Positions 6,272 to 11,384 of a stretch of 11,384 nucleotides of DNA are shown in pieces. A program made the position numbers and the translations under genes. Source of the DNA: Thiomargarita sp. (GTDB taxonomy: Bacteria > Pseudomonadota > Gammaproteobacteria > Beggiatoales > Beggiatoaceae); assembly GCA_020721025.1 (NCBI GenBank), contig DYNO01000107.1:1-11384 (forward strand), given 5' to 3'. Within the stretch, counting starts at the first letter, position 1. The number at the start of each line of letters is the position of its first letter. Below the pieces are notes generated by a model, which was not told where the DNA came from, did no database searches, and saw nothing but the letters and a program-made list of their open reading frames with translations.

Positions 6272-6335
6272 TTGTCATGTGATTCTAACAAGGTCAACGT
6301 CCCTTGTCATGTGATTCTAACAAGGTCAACGTCCC
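6272..6335. repeat. perfect 32-bp tandem duplication
   Basis: Bases 6272-6303 and 6304-6335 are identical, each beginning TTGTCATGTGATTC and ending AACGTCCC. The duplication covers the 3' end of the NifX-like gene. Because 32 is not a multiple of three, the second copy is read in a new frame and supplies the present stop codon at 6294-6296. Confidence 0.95.
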
Positions 6336-6653
6336 TGCAAAAAAACGCTTGATTGCAGTGACGGGATCAGTTTCATCCGTAATGACCAAACGAATGCCAC
6401 GCGCGGTGACCTTCTGCTGAAAATTCGCGCCAGCACTGGTTGTTATGATTAATTCTGTGCCATCAAGTGGGTGAGGCGCAGTTGAGGTATTGGCGTAATA
6501 TTCGTGAAAAGTCATGTCCTTCGGTAAAGTCACTTGTTCAACCAGTTGTGGTTCTTGATTCGGTTCCGCTTGAAATACTAAAAAATGCGAGGCTTTGCCG
6601 GCATGACCCGTGATGTGGGCAAGACTTTTATTACTGCTGATAGCGATTTTCAT
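6294..6653 (-). CDS. NifX/NifB C-terminal-like protein (dinitrogenase iron-molybdenum cofactor family)
   Basis: Small protein of 119 residues resembling the ribonuclease-H-like domain shared by NifX, NafY and the NifB C-terminus (Pfam Nitro_FeMo-Co), which holds Fe-S or FeMo-cofactor precursors. Visible family features are MKIAISS at the N-terminus, ITGHAGK (14-20), LPKDMTFHEY (43-52), HPLDG (61-65), the ARGIRLVITDETDP segment (84-97) and AIKRFFAGTL (100-109). Many nif-unlinked members exist, so a role in nitrogen fixation does not follow. The ATG overlaps the DUF302 stop as ATGA and has GGAG at about seven bases. The last residues (ESHDKGR) and the stop arise from a 32-bp tandem duplication. 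With one repeat copy the frame would continue to a stop at 6238-6240 and end in NCSKHHHESSH, giving 127 residues. Confidence 0.85.
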   Translation of the reverse strand: MKIAISSNKSLAHITGHAGKASHFLVFQAEPNQEPQLVEQVTLPKDMTFHEYYANTSTAPHPLDGTELIITTSAGANFQQKVTARGIRLVITDETDPVTAIKRFFAGTLTLLESHDKGR

Positions 6654-7048
6654 GCAATGCTCCGTAAATTTTCACCAACTTTTTCTAATAACACTTGGGC
6701 TTCCGCAGCCACTTGATTAATTTCTGATTGCTCCGCCAATCCTAAAACTGCCGGTGCGTCCATGAAACTGATCGTTGTCACATTTTCCGCAATTTGCTGC
6801 AACACAATGTTACAAGGTAATAATACGCCCGCCACCGGATCAGCATCGATCACGCGTTTTGCCAATCCCGGCGCGTACGCTCCTAAAATTAAATACGGGG
6901 AAATTTCGACATTGAGTTTGTTTTGCACAATTGCTTGTACATTGATTTCGCTCACGATGCCTAGTTTTTGCGCTTGTAGGGCGGTGAGTAACTGCTCTTT
7001 TGCTTGCGTGATTGGCAATTGGAGTGTCAGGCTAAATGCGTAGTTCAT
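6650..7048 (-). CDS. DUF302 domain protein
   Basis: A 132-residue protein of the DUF302 family; function is not established, though members often neighbour sulfur- or redox-related genes. The segment SPYLILGAYAPGLAKRVIDA (50-69) followed by DPVAGVLLPCNIVL (70-83) and the strand TTISFMDAPAVL is diagnostic. Most relatives I know have a Cys-Asn-Pro in the first of these (GACNP); here it reads GAYAP, leaving Cys79 as the only cysteine. The ATG is preceded by AAGGA at nine to ten bases. It is first in a unit with the NifX-like gene (ATGA overlap) and possibly rnfDG-thiE. No signal peptide is seen, so it is likely cytoplasmic. Confidence 0.85.
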   Translation of the reverse strand: MNYAFSLTLQLPITQAKEQLLTALQAQKLGIVSEINVQAIVQNKLNVEISPYLILGAYAPGLAKRVIDADPVAGVLLPCNIVLQQIAENVTTISFMDAPAVLGLAEQSEINQVAAEAQVLLEKVGENLRSIA

Positions 7049-7109
7049 GGTGGTAGCTTCCTTATGTGATTAAAATTATTCTTGTTATTCTCGTGACTTA
7101 AGAGAAAAC

Positions 7110-7163
7110 CGGTAAAAACGGATGTTGTTCAAGAACTCAAATTCAAACAACGAAATTTTACCG
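7110..7163. promoter_or_regulatory. nested inverted repeats upstream of the DUF302 gene
   Basis: CGGTAAAA (7110-7117) pairs with TTTTACCG (7156-7163), and inside it GTTGTT (7124-7129) pairs with AACAAC (7146-7151). The structure lies 62-115 bp before the start codon, where a promoter or operator would be expected. No convincing -35/-10 pair and no sigma54 (GG-N10-GC) site was found in this stretch. Confidence 0.35.
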
Positions 7164-7406
7164 AACACGGTCATCATGAGAAATAATTTCAAATAAAACA
7201 AAGAGATTTTCGTTCCAATGCTCCGCGCTGGAACGAGGAAAACATGGAAATAGGATCAGACCCAACCCTTTAGGGGTGACATAACCCAATATTTAAGGAA
7301 ATATTTTTAATTACAAAAATTATACACCACTTTCCTGATAAAAATAGTAAACTCAATGAAGTCGAGCATCCGTTCCCAACATTTTTGAGATTGTTTAAAC
7401 GGTTAG
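7164..7406. other. gene-free stretch between ppk and the DUF302 gene
   Basis: Together with 7049-7163 this forms a 358-bp gap. It holds the REP-like palindrome at 7211-7235, a short hairpin ACCC/GGGGT near 7265-7277, an AT-only hairpin AATATTT-AAGG-AAATATT (7288-7305) followed by T residues, and GTTTAAAC (7393-7400) just downstream of ppk. No open frame of interest or RNA gene was recognised, and no clear terminator for ppk. Confidence 0.6.
7211..7235. repeat. intact REP-like palindrome
   Basis: CGTTCCA (7211-7217) and TGGAACG (7229-7235) form a 7-bp stem around ATGCTCCGCGC, followed by AGGAAAAC. Its reverse complement matches the reconstructed empty site at 65-77 plus 180-193 almost base for base. 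Confidence 0.75.
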
Positions 7407-9536
7407 CTAATTTTTTTCAGCCCATGCTTTTAACAAAGTTTGTTGCGCGGAAATCAATCGACTGCCATCTTCGGGCGCGGGTACGCGGGTGTAATTCCCT
7501 TCGCTGTCTAATAACCATGCTTGAGCATTGTCTTCCAAATACAATTTTAAACCCTGCTCAATCACTCGTTCTTTCAACTTGGCATTTTCTATCGGAAAAC
7601 AGGCTTCCACTCGCTTGAGTAAGTTGCGATCCATCCAATCGGCACTGCCACAAAATACTTCCGGTTTCCCGCCGTTGAGAAAATAAAAGGTGCGAATATG
7701 CTCCAAAAAACGACCAATAATCGAACGCACGGTAATATTTTCAGAAACATCTTTCACGCCTGGACGCAAGCAACAAATTCCCCGTACAATCAGATCAATT
7801 TTGACTCCCGCCATTGATGCCCGATACAAGGCACGAATAATATGAGGTTCAGTCAACGCATTGATTTTTGCGATAATATGGGCAGGTTTTCCCTGACGTG
7901 CATGTTCTGCCTCCCGTTCAATCCGTTCCATCATGCCAGAATGTAGGGTAAATGGAGCTTGCAATAACTTTTTCAATTGCGCCCCGCGTCCCAACGAAGT
8001 CAATTGCATGAACATCTTGTGCACATCTTCGCCGATATCTTTATCGCAGGTGAATAAACCGTAATCGGTGTAAATTCTCGCGGTGCGCGCATGATAATTT
8101 CCCGTTCCCAAATGCACATAACGCCGTAATTTATTGCCTTCACGCCGCACCACCATCAACATTTTGGCATGAGTTTTATAACCAACCACGCCATAAACCA
8201 CATGCGCGCCCGCTTCTTGGAGCCGAGTTGCTAGGGCGATATTGGCTTCTTCATCAAACCGCGCCCGCAATTCAATCACAACGGTGACCTCTTTGTTTGC
8301 CCGCGCCGCTTCCACTAAGGCATCGACCAGCACCGAATCGGGACCTGTACGATACAAAGTTTGTTTAATTGCCAAGACTTGCGGATCGATTGCTGCTTGA
8401 CGCACAAAATCAATGACGGGGGCAAAGGAATGAAACGGGTGATGCAATAAAATATCATGTTCTCGAATGGAGGCAAATAAATTACGCCCAATACTCTCAG
8501 ACAGTCCAGGGGTAAAACTGGGATATTTTAAATCAGGACGATCCACCGCTTCCGTGATGGTTAAAAGCCGGTTGAGATTGACGGGACCATTGACTTGAAA
8601 TACATCAGTTGCTTCTAATTTGAATTGCTTTTGCAAAAACTCGATCATATTTGCCGGACAATTATCTGCCACTTCTAAGCGCACACAATCGCCATAACGC
8701 CGACTGGGTAATTCACCTTCCAACGCCCGCAATAAATCATCGACTTCTTCTTCATCCACAAATAAATCACTGTTACGCGTCACGCGAAATTGGTAGCATC
8801 CCAACACATTCATACCGGGAAATAAATCGCCAACATAGGCATGAATGATGGAAGAAAGAAAAATAAAATCAAACGGTTTACGCGCAATATCCCCCGGCAA
8901 CTGAATCAAACGCGGTAGAGAACGCGGAGCTTGCACGATGGCGAGTCCGCTGTCCCGTCCGAATGCGTCCTTCCCTTCCAAAGAAACGATAAAATTCAGA
9001 CTCTTATTCAAAATTCGTGGGAACGGATGGGCGGGGTCTAAACCAATCGGACTGAGAACAGGCATCAAATCGTTGTCGAAATATTCACGCACCCATTTAT
9101 TAATTGCGTCATCCCAACGTTCCCGCCGTAAAAACCGAATGCCCTCATTTTCCAACAAGGGAATCAATTGCTCATTTAACAGCCGATATTGTTCCGCCAC
9201 AAATTCATGTCCCGCAATACTCAAGCGGTTAAGCAATTCATTTGCACTGAGATTATCTGCGACAGCTTGTGTGGTGCGATACGCCACTTGCTGTTTTAAA
9301 CCCGCAACGCGAATTTCATAAAATTCATCCAAATTGGTGCTTGCAATGCAGAGGAAGCGAAGTCGTTCTAACAACGGGATTTTTTCATCACACGCCTGCG
9401 CCAATACTCGCCGATGAAATGCTAATAAACTCAATTCCCGGTTAATATACAGTTCAGGACGATTTAATTCTTCATCCGTTCTCACATTTTGCAGAAAATC
9501 ATGATGTTGCTTCTTGGGTTTGCTATTCTTATCCAT
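7407..9536 (-). CDS. ppk1: polyphosphate kinase Ppk1
   Basis: Reversibly polymerises the gamma-phosphate of ATP into inorganic polyphosphate, on the inner face of the membrane. The protein has the standard four-domain layout: N-terminal domain with YINRELSLLAFHRRVL and STNLDEFYEIRVAGL, a head domain, then two phospholipase-D-like C-terminal domains. Catalytic features include LAIKQTLYRTGPDS (about 388-401) and VVGYKTHAKM, whose His456 is the expected autophosphorylated residue, followed by YVHLGTGNYH. I chose ATG 9536 (709 aa). The frame extends to GTG 9587, but that codon lies upstream of the predicted transcription start and lacks a ribosome-binding site. The ATG also lacks a clear one. Length is slightly above the E. 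coli enzyme (about 690). No ppx is adjacent. Confidence 0.95.
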   Translation of the reverse strand: MDKNSKPKKQHHDFLQNVRTDEELNRPELYINRELSLLAFHRRVLAQACDEKIPLLERLRFLCIASTNLDEFYEIRVAGLKQQVAYRTTQAVADNLSANELLNRLSIAGHEFVAEQYRLLNEQLIPLLENEGIRFLRRERWDDAINKWVREYFDNDLMPVLSPIGLDPAHPFPRILNKSLNFIVSLEGKDAFGRDSGLAIVQAPRSLPRLIQLPGDIARKPFDFIFLSSIIHAYVGDLFPGMNVLGCYQFRVTRNSDLFVDEEEVDDLLRALEGELPSRRYGDCVRLEVADNCPANMIEFLQKQFKLEATDVFQVNGPVNLNRLLTITEAVDRPDLKYPSFTPGLSESIGRNLFASIREHDILLHHPFHSFAPVIDFVRQAAIDPQVLAIKQTLYRTGPDSVLVDALVEAARANKEVTVVIELRARFDEEANIALATRLQEAGAHVVYGVVGYKTHAKMLMVVRREGNKLRRYVHLGTGNYHARTARIYTDYGLFTCDKDIGEDVHKMFMQLTSLGRGAQLKKLLQAPFTLHSGMMERIEREAEHARQGKPAHIIAKINALTEPHIIRALYRASMAGVKIDLIVRGICCLRPGVKDVSENITVRSIIGRFLEHIRTFYFLNGGKPEVFCGSADWMDRNLLKRVEACFPIENAKLKERVIEQGLKLYLEDNAQAWLLDSEGNYTRVPAPEDGSRLISAQQTLLKAWAEKN

Positions 9537-9577
9537 AATATTTATTGTTACTACACAATGAGATGGGACGAAATGAT

Positions 9578-9606
9578 GGTATGACACAATGTTTATAGAA
9601 TGTCAA
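9578..9606 (-). promoter_or_regulatory. candidate ppk promoter
   Basis: On the minus strand TTGACA (9606-9601) is a perfect -35, followed after 17 nt by CATACC (9583-9578), a weak -10. TATAAA (9597-9592) is a better -10 but has no -35 at the right distance. Transcription from the first pair would start near 9571 and favour ATG 9536 as the translational start. Confidence 0.35.
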
Positions 9607-9608
9607 CT

Positions 9609-9633
9609 TTTTGAATCTGCTGAAAATTCAAAA
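9609..9633. promoter_or_regulatory. 8-bp inverted repeat upstream of the ppk -35
   Basis: TTTTGAAT (9609-9616) and ATTCAAAA (9626-9633) are perfect inverted repeats nine bases apart, directly upstream of the TTGACA at 9601-9606. The position suits an activator or operator site. It does not resemble a Pho box. Confidence 0.35.
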
Positions 9634-9662
9634 TCAAGAATGATAAATCTTTTACATAACTA

Positions 9663-9680
9663 TTGCATCATTTGCATCAT
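9663..9680. repeat. two tandem copies of TTGCATCAT
   Basis: TTGCATCAT occurs twice head to tail in the AT-rich gap between ppk and the methyltransferase gene. The rest of 9634-9745 shows no gene or convincing terminator. Confidence 0.7.
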
Positions 9681-9745
9681 TTTAACAATTAAACATGAAA
9701 GTTTTTTTACCGAACGCTTTTGAGTCGCATCGTGTTCACTAACGT

Positions 9746-11257
9746 TCAACTCACCAGAAACGCTTGAGCTGCCAAATATTTCAATCGCTGCTGCAACTGG
9801 GACGGAGAGAAAAGATTATCGGTTAATTGTTTGTTTAAACGAGATAAAATTTGCGAATGGGAATGTTGACCATCAAGGGATTGAAGCAATAAATTTGTTA
9901 CTTTATCCAGCCAAAAAGTTTCACCACGTAAATTTGTCACCGCCTCGCCTTGTAAACTTTGCAAACGCGCCAAGGGACTGGCAACCGGATGCGAACTGAC
10001 CGTGAAACAAAAATTGGGCGGGTAACAATATAATTCTAAATCTTTTGTTAGAAACAAATTGAATAAAAAATGCAAAATTTCATCTTCATCCGCAGTATCG
10101 ACTTGAAATGCGTAATCTTGCTGAATGAGATCAATAATTTCTTGAAAATTCAAAATCTTTGGATAAATTTGACTCAAACAATAACACACTGCTTTTAATG
10201 ACGGCAAACTGACTGCGGCAACGGTTTTACCAGCAAAATTATCGAATGATACCGAATCCGCGCTCAAAATTTGCGACAGTGTTGCAGTTGTTTTCAGTGC
10301 GGCACTCAGGGATAATTCTTTGATTTTCCGATAATTCAATTGTGGCGGGGAAGCAATTTCTCGGCGACACAGCAAGGTTTCACGATAACGCCGATTGCTT
10401 AAAAAATCTTGATACTGTTGTTGCGCGATGAAATCTTCACTATTTTCACTCCACAACGAATTATCCATGTATGTTTGTAAATCGGTGAGATAATGCAAAT
10501 CGTATTGTTGAACTTGTTGAATAAATTGATGAAAAAAAACTGCATCGTTATATTCTTCCAAATGTTCATGCGCGAAATAATTATCTGGCAGTTGCAACAG
10601 ATGCTGTAATTTATTTTTCAGCGATAATGCGTAATTATCATAACGATGAGCGATTGAATCTGAAAGAGATTTTAACAACTGTTTGGCTTTTTTGAGGCGT
10701 TCGATAGGTGAAGTGACCTGTTGCAGGTGAAATAATAAAATTTCTCGAAGCATTTCATCCGATTGCCAACCGGGATAGGTGTTGTAACTCAAATAAGCTA
10801 TTCCTTCTGGCTGCAAATTATCCCGACAAATCGCTAATAATTTTTCTCGGACGGGCGGCGCGACCCACGAATAAACACCATGTGCAATAATGTAATCAAA
10901 TAGACCGAATTCCGGTGTAATGGTTTGTAAATCTAAATATTTTAATTGAATATTCACTAAATGAAGTTGGGCAATCAGCGCATTTCCCGCAGCAATTTGG
11001 GTTGTCGAGTGATCGATGCCAACAAAAAAACCGTGTGGAATGGTTTGTGCCATTGCGATCAAATTGTTGCCCTGAGCGCACCCCAATTCAAGGACACGAC
11101 AGTGCAGAATGGCGGGAGGCAGGTGATCTCGCAAAATTGCTAACGTTGCCAACGTATTGGGTTGCGTTTGTTGGTAGATATTTTGAGTATAAGGTATCTC
11201 GTCATAACTGAGCATATTCAATGGATTCGTTCGAGATCGGTTGGAATTAGTAACCAT
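9746..11257 (-). CDS. class I SAM-dependent methyltransferase with methyltransferase regulatory domain
   Basis: A 503-residue protein with an N-terminal Rossmann-type methyltransferase domain: SYDEIPY (17-23) as in relatives, motif I VLELGCAQGNNL (55-66), GIDHS (80-84) at the end of the second strand, and FDYIIAHGVYSWV (120-132), followed by YLSYNTYPGW (155-164). After about residue 210 come a helical region and a C-terminal domain with a winged-helix look, matching the 'methyltransferase regulatory domain' architecture that also occurs in rickettsial protein-lysine methyltransferases. The substrate here is unknown. The ATG at 11257 overlaps the upstream frame by 11 bp, with AAGGG only two bases before it. 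The next Met at 11215 would remove the overlap and is a real alternative. Codon use and length look normal. Confidence 0.85.
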   Translation of the reverse strand: MVTNSNRSRTNPLNMLSYDEIPYTQNIYQQTQPNTLATLAILRDHLPPAILHCRVLELGCAQGNNLIAMAQTIPHGFFVGIDHSTTQIAAGNALIAQLHLVNIQLKYLDLQTITPEFGLFDYIIAHGVYSWVAPPVREKLLAICRDNLQPEGIAYLSYNTYPGWQSDEMLREILLFHLQQVTSPIERLKKAKQLLKSLSDSIAHRYDNYALSLKNKLQHLLQLPDNYFAHEHLEEYNDAVFFHQFIQQVQQYDLHYLTDLQTYMDNSLWSENSEDFIAQQQYQDFLSNRRYRETLLCRREIASPPQLNYRKIKELSLSAALKTTATLSQILSADSVSFDNFAGKTVAAVSLPSLKAVCYCLSQIYPKILNFQEIIDLIQQDYAFQVDTADEDEILHFLFNLFLTKDLELYCYPPNFCFTVSSHPVASPLARLQSLQGEAVTNLRGETFWLDKVTNLLLQSLDGQHSHSQILSRLNKQLTDNLFSPSQLQQRLKYLAAQAFLVS

Positions 11258-11384
11258 ATCCCTTGGTCAATTCGCGTTTAATTTCTTCAATATTTTCTAA
11301 CTTGGTTTGCTTTTTATGCTGTATGTCGATATACATTTGGAGTAAATCACTGATGCAATCTTGAATTTCTCGCCCGTTTTCCCT
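11247..11384 (-). CDS. 3' end of an unidentified gene, cut by the window edge
   Basis: Frame reading into the window from the right edge, open for 45 codons and ending in TAA at 11247-11249. The visible tail is charged and probably helical, with KKQTKLENIEEIKRELTKG near the end, and finishes in YGY. It overlaps the annotated start of the methyltransferase gene by 11 bp, consistent with an operon. The family was not recognised. A small regulator or antitoxin is conceivable from the helical tail, but nothing supports that directly. Confidence 0.55.
   Translation of the reverse strand, partial: RENGREIQDCISDLLQMYIDIQHKKQTKLENIEEIKRELTKGYGY

Noticed and set aside
6272..6335. CRISPR repeats
   Set aside because: Only two copies exist, directly abutting with no spacer, and they overlap a coding region.
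6650..7048. Reading the DUF302/NifX-like/Rnf block as a nitrogen-fixation cluster
   Set aside because: No nifHDK, nifEN, nifB or NifA/sigma54 site is visible, and NifX-domain proteins are common outside nif clusters.
7288..7308. AT-only hairpin followed by T residues as an intrinsic terminator
   Set aside because: The stem contains no G-C pair and is unlikely to stop transcription; it lies over 90 bp past the ppk stop.
8938..9321. 127-codon plus-strand open frame inside ppk
   Set aside because: It lies antisense to strongly conserved ppk1 sequence, has no ribosome-binding site and resembles no known protein; it is a shadow frame.
9537..9587. GTG 9587 as the ppk start
   Set aside because: It sits between the -35 and the weak -10 region of the likely promoter and has no ribosome-binding site; ATG 9536 matches family length better.

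Overview
The window looks like chromosomal DNA of a gammaproteobacterium with AT-leaning composition. The RnfD, RnfG, CvpA, ThiE and Ppk1 proteins read like gammaproteobacterial versions. Remnants of a GTTCC-type REP-like palindrome lie in two intergenic regions; repeats of this sort are familiar from sulfur-oxidising gammaproteobacteria of the Beggiatoa/Thiothrix kind. That lineage guess is inference and weak. No rRNA, tRNA, CRISPR array, phage gene or complete insertion sequence was seen.

Layout, left to right. Positions 1-321 carry no gene. They hold a REP-like palindrome split by a 97-bp MITE-like insertion, followed by a plus-oriented terminator hairpin. Next comes a minus-strand pair, dctQ-dctM (TRAP transporter membrane subunits, no binding protein in view). 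Divergent from it are a plus-strand CvpA-family membrane protein and then a single-domain rhodanese with a long, possibly structured leader. A minus-strand block covers 3818-7048 and reads, in transcription order: DUF302 protein, NifX/NifB-C-terminal-like protein, rnfD, rnfG, thiE. The first two genes overlap by ATGA, as do rnfG and thiE. After a 358-bp gene-free stretch comes polyphosphate kinase ppk1 (minus), another short gap, then a class I methyltransferase with a C-terminal regulatory region (minus). The 3' end of one more minus-strand gene runs off the right edge.

How the genes may work together. RnfD and RnfG are the two covalently flavinylated subunits of the Rnf/Rsx ion-translocating electron-transfer complex. 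Here they stand without rnfA, rnfB, rnfC or rnfE, next to a cofactor-binding-type protein of the nitrogenase accessory family and a DUF302 protein, and thiE sits where rnfE is usually found. An FNR/Anr-like box with a well-placed -10 hexamer precedes rnfD, suggesting (inference) oxygen- or redox-responsive expression. TRAP transport, CvpA, rhodanese, Ppk1 and the methyltransferase are ordinary accessory or housekeeping functions with no visible link to one another.

The most informative signals are small. The first is the MITE insertion, whose 5-bp target duplication and empty site can be reconstructed from a second copy of the repeat in the same window. The second is a perfect 32-bp tandem duplication that changes the C-terminus of the NifX-like protein, removing a Cys/His-rich tail. 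The third is the orphan rnfDG-thiE arrangement. I see no convincing new multi-gene system such as a defence island.
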